Shown here in pieces: positions 50,751 to 59,708 of a DNA stretch of 64,000 bases. Both the position numbers and the translations under genes were made by a program. The stretch is taken from NCBI RefSeq assembly GCF_014947265.1, contig NZ_JADCNK010000001.1, positions 62,001 to 126,000 on the forward strand, in the 5' to 3' direction. Position 1 is the first letter of the stretch; every line of letters starts with the position of its first letter. Below the pieces are notes generated by a model. It was not told where the DNA came from, did no database searches, and saw nothing but the letters and a program-made list of their open reading frames with translations. The DNA is from Pedobacter sp014947265. Its GTDB lineage: Bacteria; Bacteroidota; Bacteroidia; Sphingobacteriales; Sphingobacteriaceae.

Positions 50751-53700
50751 ATGAGCAGAGTTTTACTCTTATTTACATTTCTCACTTTTATCGGATTATC
50801 ATTGGCTCAGGCACAAAACCGGCAGCTTACTGGAACGGTAAAAGATAAAAAAGACGGCCAGACGCTGATTGGTGTGAGTGTTGCCCTTGCTGGTACGAAA
50901 AATGGAACCAGTACCGATGCTAATGGCACATTCAAGATCAGTATCCCGGCAAATGGTGCGGTTTTAACTTTTACCTACATTGGTTATAAAACCAAAAATG
51001 TTACGGTAACAAACGAAACGAAACTTTCAGTTACTTTAGATGAAGATGCGAACAATCTTGAAGAAGTAACCGTTAATGTTGGTTACGGAACAGTACGTAA
51101 AAAGGACTTAACTGGTGCTGTTGGTTCTGTAGGGGCTGATGTTATTGCTGCGGCTCCGGTATCCTCTGCACTAGAGGCCATTCAGGGCCGGGTAGCTGGG
51201 ATTAATATTTCATCGTCAGAAGGCTCGCCGGATGCACAGATTAACGTAAGGGTAAGAGGGGGCGGTTCTATTACCGGCGATAACTCGCCATTGTATATTG
51301 TAGACGGATTCCCGGTAACCTCCATTGCCGATATTGCTCCGCAGGATATCGAATCAATAGATGTATTAAAAGATGCCTCATCAACTGCCATTTACGGGGC
51401 AAGGGGTGCTAACGGGGTAATACTTGTTACAACTAAAAACAGTAAAGATGGAAAAACGAATATCACCTATAATGTTTTTGGTGGCACCAGAAAAGTAGCG
51501 AAGAAACTGGATGTGTTATCGGCATCTGATTACGTACACTGGCAATATGAGCGTGCGCTTTTAGATGGCTCAATAACAGATTATACTCAGTATTTTGGAA
51601 ATTATCAGGATATAGATCTGTACAATAATATTGCGGAAAATGACTGGCAAGATCTTTCTTTTGGTCGTACAGGAACAACCTTTAACCAGAATTTAAGCAT
51701 TACAGGCGGAAGCGACAAAACCAAATACAGCCTGAGCCACAGTTTCGTAAGCGACAAGGCTATTATGCAGATGTCTGATTTTAAAAGACAGAACATCAAC
51801 TTTAAATTAACCCATAAGTTATACAGTTCGCTGGCTTTAGATTTTGGTTTCCGCTATGCCGATACCAAGACCAATGGTGGTGGTACTAACGAGCAGAATG
51901 AAAAATCATCAGCCGATTCGCGCTTAAAATATGCGATCCTATACCCACCCTTTCCGGTACCAGGCCTAACAGCATCAACAGAGACCAATGATGAATTTAA
52001 CTTATATAACCCACTGGTTGCCATTTCGGATAACGACCAGTATGCACACCGTAAAGCCTATAATATTAACGGAGCAGCAACTTATGAAATCATCGATAAC
52101 TTAAAACTTCGGTCTGAAGTAGGTTACGACGGGCTCAGGAATGATCAGGATCGCTTTTATGGCATTACCACTTACTATGTAAAAAACCTTGCCGATTATC
52201 CCAACCTGCCTACACTTAATTCGATGAACAGCACTAGAAATAGTTTTAGGAATACGAATACACTTAATTATAGCTTTAATAAAATCCTCGGCCAAAACCA
52301 CAACCTTAATGTTTTATTGGGTCAGGAATTTATCAAAACGGAGCAGAACACCTTAACGACTGAAGTTCATGGTTTTCCAAAAACATTTGGATTTGAGCAG
52401 ACAAGGGTATTAACCACTCAAGGTAAAGCCGCTATAATAGATAACAATTTCCAGCCAGATGATAAATTGTTCTCTTTCTTCGGTAGGGCTAATTACGACT
52501 ACAAAGGCAAATATTTATTGAGCGCGACATTCAGGGCAGATGGTTCTTCTAAATTTTCTGCCGTAAACCACTGGGGTTATTTTCCATCAGTTTCTGCCGG
52601 CTGGAGAATCTCTCAGGAAGATTTCATGAAGGATACAAAATCCTGGTTAACCGATTTAAAATTAAGGGGAAGTTATGGTGCTGCAGGTAACAACAATATC
52701 CCTGCCGGCCAGATTACACAATCGTTCATGAATTTTAACACCACCTGGATAAATGGTTTCAATAACTACTGGGCGGCATCTAAGATCATGGCAAATCCTG
52801 ATTTAAAATGGGAAACAACAGTAACGCGGAACATCGGACTGGATTTTTCTTTATTTAATTCGAAAGTTACGGGTACAATTGATGCCTACTTAAATAAAAC
52901 AAAAGACCTCCTGATCTTATTCCCGGTTGGGGGTACAGGATATGATGCGCAATACCGTAACCTTGGTCAAACGCAGAACAAAGGTTTAGAATTTTCTGTA
53001 AACTGGAATGCAATAAAAGAAAAGAATTTCGATCTAACGGTCAATGCAAACATCAGCTTTAACCGCAACAAGGTAATCTCTTTAGGTTCGGTTAAAAACA
53101 TTAATGGTACTTCGGGATGGGCATCAACAGAAGTTGGTGTAGATTACCTGGTGGAAGAAGGCGCATCAATTGGCCGTATTTACGGATATAAAAGCGCTGG
53201 CAGATACGAAGTTTCTGATTTTACAGGTTACGACGCTACAAGCGGGAAATGGGCATTAAAGCCAGGTATAGTTGATGCGACTTCATTTGTAGGCACAGTA
53301 CGCCCTGGTACAATGAAAATAGAAGATATTTCCGGAGATGGAAAGATTGATTTATCCGACCGGTCTATTATCGGCAATACCAACCCGTTAAATACTGGTG
53401 GTTTCTCTCTTAATTCGAGAATTTACAATTTTGACCTTGGTGCATATTTTAACTGGAGTTATGGAAACGATGTTTACAATGCAAATAAAATCGAATATAC
53501 CTCTACCAGTAAATACGCTTCAAGAAATCTGATTTCGGTTATGGAGAGCGGACAACGCTGGACAAATTTAAAGGCAGATGGAACAATCAGCAACGACCCC
53601 GCCGAATTAACAGAAATGAATGCAAACACCACTTTATGGTCGCCATATACCAAAACCTTTGTACTAAGCGACTGGGCTGTAGAAGATGGATCGTTTTTAA

Positions 53701-53933
53701 GGTTATCGACCCTTACCCTTGGATATACCTTACCTGAAAAAATATCAAGTAAACTGAAAATGAAAAAATTAAGGTTTTATGCTTCTGCTTATAACGTATG
53801 GTTATGGACCAATTACAGTGGTTTCGACCCAGAGGTTTCTACCAGACGGAATACACCGCTTACACCTGGAGTTGATTACTCTGCGTACCCAAGAAGTAAA
53901 TCTTTCGTATTCGGATTAAACGTTAATTTCTAG
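50751..53933 (+). CDS. SusC/RagA family TonB-linked outer membrane protein
   Basis: 1060 aa, normal for SusC. Signal peptide ends LAQAQ (about residue 23). CarboxypepD-regulatory-like domain at about 27-110, TonB plug with the SusC signature (VTVNVGYGTVRKKDLTGAVGSV and the IYGARGANGVILVTTK box, about 200-225), then a 22-strand barrel ending in Phe (FGLNVNF). Imports bound glycans with the SusD lipoprotein encoded next. The adjacent esterases indicate pectin fragments as cargo. No anti-sigma FecR or ECF gene is nearby; control is probably by LacI. Confidence 0.96.
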   Translation: MSRVLLLFTFLTFIGLSLAQAQNRQLTGTVKDKKDGQTLIGVSVALAGTKNGTSTDANGTFKISIPANGAVLTFTYIGYKTKNVTVTNETKLSVTLDEDANNLEEVTVNVGYGTVRKKDLTGAVGSVGADVIAAAPVSSALEAIQGRVAGINISSSEGSPDAQINVRVRGGGSITGDNSPLYIVDGFPVTSIADIAPQDIESIDVLKDASSTAIYGARGANGVILVTTKNSKDGKTNITYNVFGGTRKVAKKLDVLSASDYVHWQYERALLDGSITDYTQYFGNYQDIDLYNNIAENDWQDLSFGRTGTTFNQNLSITGGSDKTKYSLSHSFVSDKAIMQMSDFKRQNINFKLTHKLYSSLALDFGFRYADTKTNGGGTNEQNEKSSADSRLKYAILYPPFPVPGLTASTETNDEFNLYNPLVAISDNDQYAHRKAYNINGAATYEIIDNLKLRSEVGYDGLRNDQDRFYGITTYYVKNLADYPNLPTLNSMNSTRNSFRNTNTLNYSFNKILGQNHNLNVLLGQEFIKTEQNTLTTEVHGFPKTFGFEQTRVLTTQGKAAIIDNNFQPDDKLFSFFGRANYDYKGKYLLSATFRADGSSKFSAVNHWGYFPSVSAGWRISQEDFMKDTKSWLTDLKLRGSYGAAGNNNIPAGQITQSFMNFNTTWINGFNNYWAASKIMANPDLKWETTVTRNIGLDFSLFNSKVTGTIDAYLNKTKDLLILFPVGGTGYDAQYRNLGQTQNKGLEFSVNWNAIKEKNFDLTVNANISFNRNKVISLGSVKNINGTSGWASTEVGVDYLVEEGASIGRIYGYKSAGRYEVSDFTGYDATSGKWALKPGIVDATSFVGTVRPGTMKIEDISGDGKIDLSDRSIIGNTNPLNTGGFSLNSRIYNFDLGAYFNWSYGNDVYNANKIEYTSTSKYASRNLISVMESGQRWTNLKADGTISNDPAELTEMNANTTLWSPYTKTFVLSDWAVEDGSFLRLSTLTLGYTLPEKISSKLKMKKLRFYASAYNVWLWTNYSGFDPEVSTRRNTPLTPGVDYSAYPRSKSFVFGLNVNF

Positions 53934-53955
53934 AAGACCATTCAATTTTAAGAAA

Positions 53956-55752
53956 ATGAAAAAAATTATATATGCGCTATTCATTATTACAGGGATAACA
54001 CTTGTAAATAGCTGTAAAAAAACGTTAGATGCACCATCAAAATCTTCGCTGGATGAATCTGTTATTTTTTCTACCCCTAGCTTAGCAGAAGGTTCTATAG
54101 CAGGTATATTACAATCATTTGGAGAAACCAATTCGTACAGAGGACGTTTTTTAGTCTACTATGGGCTTAACAACGATACAGAAGTATACAACACCTTAAA
54201 AGCGGTTGATGATGACAAAGCAAAACTGTCTAACTACAACTCTAATGTGAACAATAGCCAAATGAACACCACAGATAATGCATGGGCTAAATTTTACGAA
54301 GGCATTGAAAGGGCCAACCTGGCCATAAGGGGAATTAGAACTTATGGCAATATAGAAAGTAACCCGGCAATGGCGCAGATCCTTGGTGAAATTTTAACAT
54401 TAAGGGCTGTTATATACAACGACCTTATAAAAGGCTGGGGCGATGTGCCTGCTCGTTTTGAGCCCATTTCTACCGCCACATCGTATTTGCCAAGAAACGA
54501 TAGAGATGTAATTTATAAACAATTGTTAGCCGATTTAAATGAAGCTGCAGGTTACCTGCCATGGCCTGGCGAAAATACCACAACAGCTAAAGTAGAGCGC
54601 GTAAACAAAGCTTTTGCAAAAGGCTTAAGAGCACGTTTGGCACTGGCCGCAGGTGGTTATGCACAACGCCTGGATGGAACAATAAAATTAAGTTCCGATC
54701 CGGAATTATCGCACGATAAAATGTATGCCATTGCCAAAAAAGAATGCCTGGAAATTATTGCAAGTGGTAAATTAAGATTGCTTGGATTTGAAGAAGTTTT
54801 CAGAAAACTGAACGAAGAAACCGGTACAGCCGGTTTAGAATCAATGTGGGAAATTCCCTTTAGTGATGGCCGTGGCCGCGTAATTTTTGATCTTGGCGTA
54901 AAGCACATCAAAACAGACCAGTACACCGGTCAGAACAAAGGCGGAACAGATGGACCAAACCCGATTATGCTTTACGAATATGAAAATGAAGATGTACGCA
55001 GGGATGTAACAGTTGTACCTTATGAGTGGGATGGCGGCGATGGAACCAAAGGTGCAGCGCAGGTACCATCGGCACTTGGCCGTTTATACTTTGGCAAATA
55101 CCGTTACGAGTGGATGAAAAGAAGGGTAACTTCTACCAACGATGATGGATTAAACTGGATGTATATGCGTTATGCCGATGTAATTTTAATGGCAGCAGAA
55201 GCTGTTAATGATATCGACGGTCCAGCTGCTGCAGCCCCATATTTAAAAATGATCCGCGATAGGGCTTTCCCTACAGCGCCTGCAAAGGTTACTGCTTTTA
55301 TGGCTACAGCTACAGCGTCCAAAACTGCATTTTTCGATGCTGTTGTAAACGAAAGAGCCCTGGAATTTACAGGAGAAATGCTTAGGAAAAGTGACCTGAT
55401 CCGTTGGAATTTACTGGGCACGAAACTGGCTGAAGCCAAAACTAAATTACAGCAACTGGAAAACAGGCAGGGTAAGTACGCCGCTTTACCTGCTAAAATT
55501 TATTACAGAACAGCGGCCAATGGCGAAACTGTAGAAATTTATGGTTTAAAATTCGGTGATACCGATGCGCAGGGTCTTGCTTTAGGCTACACTTCAAATA
55601 AAGCCTGGACAATGGTTACAACCGGTGAAACTGTTTCTTACTGGAATGCGCTTTACACCAAAGACCCTAACATGCAGCAATATTGGCCTATATGGCAGGT
55701 ATTTTTAGATTCATCTAACGGAATGTTAAACAATAAAAATTTGGGCTTATAA
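53956..55752 (+). CDS. SusD/RagB family nutrient-binding lipoprotein
   Basis: 598 aa. Lipoprotein signal ending LVNSCKK (Cys about residue 20). The SusD pattern is clear: WAKFYEGIERANLAIRG, LRAVIYNDLIKGWGDVP, and the C-terminal YMRYADVILMAAEAVND and VNERALEFTGEMLRKSDLIRWN. It sits on the cell surface as the lid over SusC and binds the glycan. 22 bp after susC, in one operon. Confidence 0.95.
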   Translation: MKKIIYALFIITGITLVNSCKKTLDAPSKSSLDESVIFSTPSLAEGSIAGILQSFGETNSYRGRFLVYYGLNNDTEVYNTLKAVDDDKAKLSNYNSNVNNSQMNTTDNAWAKFYEGIERANLAIRGIRTYGNIESNPAMAQILGEILTLRAVIYNDLIKGWGDVPARFEPISTATSYLPRNDRDVIYKQLLADLNEAAGYLPWPGENTTTAKVERVNKAFAKGLRARLALAAGGYAQRLDGTIKLSSDPELSHDKMYAIAKKECLEIIASGKLRLLGFEEVFRKLNEETGTAGLESMWEIPFSDGRGRVIFDLGVKHIKTDQYTGQNKGGTDGPNPIMLYEYENEDVRRDVTVVPYEWDGGDGTKGAAQVPSALGRLYFGKYRYEWMKRRVTSTNDDGLNWMYMRYADVILMAAEAVNDIDGPAAAAPYLKMIRDRAFPTAPAKVTAFMATATASKTAFFDAVVNERALEFTGEMLRKSDLIRWNLLGTKLAEAKTKLQQLENRQGKYAALPAKIYYRTAANGETVEIYGLKFGDTDAQGLALGYTSNKAWTMVTTGETVSYWNALYTKDPNMQQYWPIWQVFLDSSNGMLNNKNLGL

Positions 55753-55763
55753 ACTTATTGGTA

Positions 55764-57362
55764 ATGAAAAGAAATAATATATATATCATCATTTTCTTTC
55801 TGATGACCTTAATTGGGTTCTCAGGATGTAAAGATAATGAGCTTGAAGAAGTGACTAAACTACAGGTTGACCGGGTTTTTTCGAGCCCAGGTTTAACGGC
55901 AACTATAGTAAATAAAACCGGGGTTAAATTAACATGGAACGCCGTACCAAATGCTACTTCTTATACCATTGAGGTATACGATAATGCCGATTTTACCGGC
56001 ACACCTGTAAAATCAATTGCCAGTGTTACTGTGGCTCAATTACCCTATACCGTAACCGGATTAATAGGTGATACGCAATATTCAATTAGGGTAAAAGGCG
56101 TTGCACAGGGTGTTGCAGATTCCAAATGGGTTAGCACTTCTGTAAAAACAGAACCCGAACAGATTTTTCAAGATATTTTACCAGCTAAACTAACTTCGAG
56201 AACAGTTACCTTAAATTGGCCAGTCGGTGAAAATGCCACTACAATATCGATTAATCCAGGTAATATTACACGCCCTGTTACCCCTGCAGAAGTTCTTGCA
56301 GGCGAAGTAATATTAACAGGTTTAAGTCCAAAAGTATCCTATACCGTAACCTTATTTTTAGGTTCAACAATTAGAGGAACAAAAACCTTTACTACTCCAG
56401 CTGAATTGCCCACAGGAGCTGATGTTGTGATTTTATCTGCAACTGATGATTTGGCAGCAATGATAACCGCCGCTACAAAAAGCACAAGATTTGTAATTTT
56501 GGAAGGCACAAAATATAACGCCGATGTTGCCTTTACATTACCAGCCGGAATAGATATCAGTATAATTGGTGAGGTTGCTACAGTTAAACCCATTATCTCT
56601 TTTACGCAGATTATTTTACCTACAATGGGCGGGAAACTGCGCTTTGAAAATGTAGACATCACAGCTTATGCAAAAGGCGATGAAACAACAACCAGACGTC
56701 AATATCTAATTAATCAAAGTCTCGCCACCAACATGGATGAAGTGTCTTTCGAAAATTGTAATATCAGGCATTTTGTTAACTCGCCTCTTCGTATTCAAAG
56801 CACAAATGCAATTACAATCAATAAAGTTATTGTAAACAACTGCATAATTGATAATATTAGTATAGCCGACGCTGGCCCGGGGGTTGGTAACTATGCTTTT
56901 ATTAACTCAAATGTAGCTACTGGCAAAATCAATAATATTACCTTAACCAATAATACCTTTTCAAATATCGGCTTTGGCTTGATTTTGCATAATGCAGCAC
57001 CATCCCTTAGCGTGGCCATAGAAAACAACACTTTTTACAATGTAGTTGGAGATGGCAGGTATTTTATTGATTATAATGCGCAAACCATTTCAGGTGGATT
57101 CTCGTTCAAGAATAACATAATTACCAAAACAATATCACCAGCAGCAACTGCAAGAGGCATAAGATCTGCAACAGCCCCGACTGTGACAAATAGTTACCAA
57201 ACCTCAGATGTGGTATTTACAGCTAATGCGATTCCTGGTATTACAGCTTATGCCGGAACGAGTGCTACATTATTGACAGCTCCAACAACTAAGAACTTCA
57301 AAATAAAAGACGATGGTTTTGTGGGGAAATCAACCTCTGGCGACCCTAGATGGAGATTGTAA
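55764..57362 (+). CDS. Surface lipoprotein, fibronectin III plus DUF5123-like beta helix
   Basis: 532 aa from the ATG at 55764 (a TTG two codons earlier is ignored). Lipoprotein signal (GFSGCKD; Cys about residue 22). Residues about 40-125 form a fibronectin type III domain (VKLTWNAVPNATSYTIEVYD, GDTQYSIRVKGV); a second beta domain lies at about 140-220. The rest resembles a right-handed beta helix as in pectate-lyase-like proteins and DUF5123: repeated NCNIRHF, VNNCIIDNISI and LTNNTFSNIGFG. It occupies the surface glycan-binding position of a polysaccharide utilisation operon; it could bind pectin, and lyase activity cannot be excluded. Confidence 0.83.
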   Translation: MKRNNIYIIIFFLMTLIGFSGCKDNELEEVTKLQVDRVFSSPGLTATIVNKTGVKLTWNAVPNATSYTIEVYDNADFTGTPVKSIASVTVAQLPYTVTGLIGDTQYSIRVKGVAQGVADSKWVSTSVKTEPEQIFQDILPAKLTSRTVTLNWPVGENATTISINPGNITRPVTPAEVLAGEVILTGLSPKVSYTVTLFLGSTIRGTKTFTTPAELPTGADVVILSATDDLAAMITAATKSTRFVILEGTKYNADVAFTLPAGIDISIIGEVATVKPIISFTQIILPTMGGKLRFENVDITAYAKGDETTTRRQYLINQSLATNMDEVSFENCNIRHFVNSPLRIQSTNAITINKVIVNNCIIDNISIADAGPGVGNYAFINSNVATGKINNITLTNNTFSNIGFGLILHNAAPSLSVAIENNTFYNVVGDGRYFIDYNAQTISGGFSFKNNIITKTISPAATARGIRSATAPTVTNSYQTSDVVFTANAIPGITAYAGTSATLLTAPTTKNFKIKDDGFVGKSTSGDPRWRL

Positions 57363-57380
57363 TTTTATTAATTCATTTTT

Positions 57381-57410
57381 AAAGGCAGAACCCGTTTCTG
57401 CCTTTTTTTG
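57381..57410 (+). terminator. Terminator after the susC-susD-DUF5123 operon
   Basis: Perfect 10-bp stem AAAGGCAGAA (57381-57390) with TTCTGCCTTT (57396-57405), 5-nt loop and a seven-T tail. It may uncouple the esterases downstream from the transport genes. Confidence 0.9.
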
Positions 57411-57443
57411 TTGAAATTCACAGTAAAGAATTATTGTAATCAT

Positions 57444-58466
57444 ATGGCAAAATCAACCATAACCTACATTGCCGCTGTCTTGATTTTTTATGTCTGCATT
57501 TTCTCGAAAGTTTATGCTCAAGACCCTAAATATCCTTCAGAAATAACCGTTGCACAGGATGGCAGCGGAAATTACAAGACCATCCAGGGGGCTGTAAATT
57601 CGGTGAGGGATTTAGGCGAGAAAGAAGTTAATATCCATGTTAAAAATGGCATATATAAGGAGAAATTAATTATTCCTTCGTGGAAAATCAGGATTTCGAT
57701 TATTGGAGAAGATATCGATAAAACCATAATTACCTTTGATGATTATTCAGGGAAGGCCAATTCATCAGGTAAGGATGCTTTTGGCAATGCTAAATTGAGC
57801 ACCTATACGTCATTCACTGTATTGGTCCAGGGCAATGATATCCATCTCGAAAACTTAACCATTATCAATTCTGCTGGCCGCGTTGGCCAGGCTGTTGCGC
57901 TGCATGTAGAAGGTGATCGATTCATCGCAAAAAACTGCAGGTTTCTGGGCAATCAGGATACGCTTTATGCCGCTACTGAAAATAGTCGTCAATATTATCA
58001 AAACTGTTATATTGAAGGCACAACCGATTTTATTTTCGGCAAGGCCACAGTGGTCTTTCAAAATTGTTCCATCAAAAGTTTAAGCGATTCTTATGTTACC
58101 GCAGCTTCGACCTCCGCGCAACAGAAATTCGGATTTGTTTTCATAAATTGTAAGCTCATTGCAGATGAAACTGTAACCAAAGCGTATCTGGGCAGACCAT
58201 GGCGGCCTTATGCAAAAACGGTGTTTATTACTTGCGAGCTGGGAAAACATATTTTACCCGAAGGCTGGAATCCATGGAAAGGCGATCTGATGTTCCCAGA
58301 TAAGGAACTGACCGTATTTTATGCAGAATATAAAAATAAGGGGGATGGTGCCTCGCCCAGAACAAGATTAGCCTGGACGAAACAGCTTACTGATAAAGAG
58401 GCCAAAAAATATACTTTAAAAAATATATTGAGCGGATCGGATCAATGGAATTCAATCACAAATTAA
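57444..58466 (+). CDS. Pectin methylesterase (CE8)
   Basis: 340 aa from the ATG at 57444; the longer frame from 57408 runs through the terminator tail. Signal peptide ends KVYAQ (about residue 26). Removes methyl groups from homogalacturonan. Catalytic residues of CE8 are all present: Gln149 in GQAVAL, Asp172 in NQDTLY, Asp195 in TDFIFG and Arg251 in YLGRPWRPYA. Right-handed beta helix, so secreted. It is followed 5 bp later by a CE12 esterase. Confidence 0.95.
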   Translation: MAKSTITYIAAVLIFYVCIFSKVYAQDPKYPSEITVAQDGSGNYKTIQGAVNSVRDLGEKEVNIHVKNGIYKEKLIIPSWKIRISIIGEDIDKTIITFDDYSGKANSSGKDAFGNAKLSTYTSFTVLVQGNDIHLENLTIINSAGRVGQAVALHVEGDRFIAKNCRFLGNQDTLYAATENSRQYYQNCYIEGTTDFIFGKATVVFQNCSIKSLSDSYVTAASTSAQQKFGFVFINCKLIADETVTKAYLGRPWRPYAKTVFITCELGKHILPEGWNPWKGDLMFPDKELTVFYAEYKNKGDGASPRTRLAWTKQLTDKEAKKYTLKNILSGSDQWNSITN

Positions 58467-58471
58467 TTAAA

Positions 58472-59212
58472 ATGAAAACGAATTTCCTTAAGATTTTTGC
58501 GTCAGCAGCCTTAGCCGTTTTATTCTCTTTTACTTTTGTTCAAAGGAAAACAAAGCTGTACATCATCGGCGATTCTACCGCGGCCAATAAAGAAGAAAAA
58601 GCTTATCCAGAAACCGGTTGGGGAATGGCGCTACAGTCTTACTTTAAAACCGATATTACGGTTGATAACCGGGCTTTAAACGGAAGAAGTACCAAATCCT
58701 TCAGGGCTGAAAAATGTTGGAACCCAATTTTAGCACAACTAAACCCAGGTGATTATGTTTTTATAGAATTTGGACATAATGATGAAAAAGTTGATAAACC
58801 TGCCGTAGGTGTTTCTTTAGCTGATTTTAAGATCAACCTGGTGAATTATGTAAAAGAAACCCGGAGCAAAAAAGCATTTCCTGTTTTATTAACGCCCATC
58901 TCCCGCAGAAGTTTTAAAAACGGAGTTCTGATCGACTCGCATGGCGATTACCCAAGCGTAACCCGCCAGGTCGCCGACTCGTTAAATGTTCCTTTAATTG
59001 ATATGCTGGCGAAAACAAAAAGTTTACTAACCCGTTTGGGCGAGGAACCATCCATTAAATTATTCAATTATGTTGATTCAGGGAATGTAAACTATCCTAA
59101 TGGCAAAAAAGACAATACACATTTAAGCCCGGAGGGAGCGAAACAGGTAGCAGGTTTGGTAGTGCAAGGGATAAAAGAGTTGAAGTTGAGTTTGATAAAG
59201 AGTTTGAAGTAA
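58472..59212 (+). CDS. Rhamnogalacturonan acetylesterase (CE12, SGNH)
   Basis: 246 aa from the ATG at 58472. N-terminal signal-like segment. SGNH hydrolase blocks: GDSTAA (nucleophile Ser35), DNRALNGRSTKS, EFGHNDEK, and the catalytic Asp214-x-x-His217 in DNTHLSPEGA. The GDSTxA and FGHND forms are those of rhamnogalacturonan acetylesterases such as YesT. It removes acetyl groups from pectin backbones and so works with the pectin methylesterase just upstream (5-bp gap). Confidence 0.93.
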   Translation: MKTNFLKIFASAALAVLFSFTFVQRKTKLYIIGDSTAANKEEKAYPETGWGMALQSYFKTDITVDNRALNGRSTKSFRAEKCWNPILAQLNPGDYVFIEFGHNDEKVDKPAVGVSLADFKINLVNYVKETRSKKAFPVLLTPISRRSFKNGVLIDSHGDYPSVTRQVADSLNVPLIDMLAKTKSLLTRLGEEPSIKLFNYVDSGNVNYPNGKKDNTHLSPEGAKQVAGLVVQGIKELKLSLIKSLK

Positions 59213-59223
59213 AAAATATAGTT

Positions 59224-59249
59224 GTCATCCTGAACGCAGTGAAGGATCT
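59224..59249. repeat. Half copy of GTCATCCTGA...GAAGGATCT repeat
   Basis: GTCATCCTGAACGCAGTG then AAGGATCT; same family as 546-571 and 59496-59628. Confidence 0.75.
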
Positions 59250-59316
59250 TTTTTTACCACCGAGTGCACCGAGAAATTCACTAAGTAAACAGAGTTGGGC
59301 GTATAAATATGATCAT

Positions 59317-59427
59317 CGTCCTCGTTTGCAACGAGGATGTCTGAGAATGGCGATTGTATCGCCAATAGCATAATACCGCATTACAAATGCGGATCTCGCT
59401 AATCCTCGTTACAAGCGAGGACTATAG
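59317..59427. mobile_element. Multi-hairpin repeat: four small stem-loops in tandem
   Basis: Four short hairpins in 111 bp: CCTCGTTTGCAACGAGG (59320-59336), GGCGATTGTATCGCC (59349-59363), CCGCATTACAAATGCGG (59376-59392) and CCTCGTTACAAGCGAGG (59404-59420). A decayed copy is at 20122-20203. The layout recalls REP elements moved by RAYT transposases. The 496-bp gap 59213-59708 holds only this, two GTCATCCTGA copies and two terminators. Confidence 0.6.
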
Positions 59428-59430
59428 ACA

Positions 59431-59466
59431 AAAAGCCGCAAATCCATGATTTACGGCTTGCTTTTT
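59431..59466 (+). terminator. Terminator downstream of CE12 gene
   Basis: AAGCCG (59433-59438) with CGGCTT (59454-59459), an inner AAATC/GATTT stem, then GCTTTTT. It ends rightward transcription; the bases before the stem are A-rich, so it may work in both directions. Confidence 0.7.
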
Positions 59467-59495
59467 ATAAACCGGTTCTTTAAAAAACATAATTT

Positions 59496-59628
59496 GTCAT
59501 CCTGAACGCTAGTGAAGGATCTTTTAGTTAAGCGTACTAACCTCTCAAATAATCTAATCTTTAAGTGATAACTTAATTTGGGTTCTGCCTTTCATCGTTT
59601 GGGGATTCTTCACTGCGTTCAGAATGAC
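59496..59628. repeat. Complete GTCATCCTGAACG inverted-repeat element
   Basis: Left arm GTCATCCTGAACG...GTGAAGGATCT (59496-59522), right arm GATTCTTCACTGCG...GAATGAC (59604-59628), facing each other, 133 bp in all. Confidence 0.75.
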
Positions 59629-59640
59629 AGCTAAGAATAC

Positions 59641-59692
59641 AAAACAAAAAGCCGCAAAACACAGATTAACATCCATGTTTTTGCGGCTTGTT
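59641..59692 (-). terminator. Terminator of gapN-type gene
   Basis: Perfect 11-bp stem AAGCCGCAAAA (59649-59659) with TTTTGCGGCTT (59679-59689), and on the minus strand a T-rich tail (59650-59641). Lies 17 bp past the stop at 59709. Confidence 0.85.
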
Positions 59693-59708
59693 TATTATAA
59701 CTAATCTT

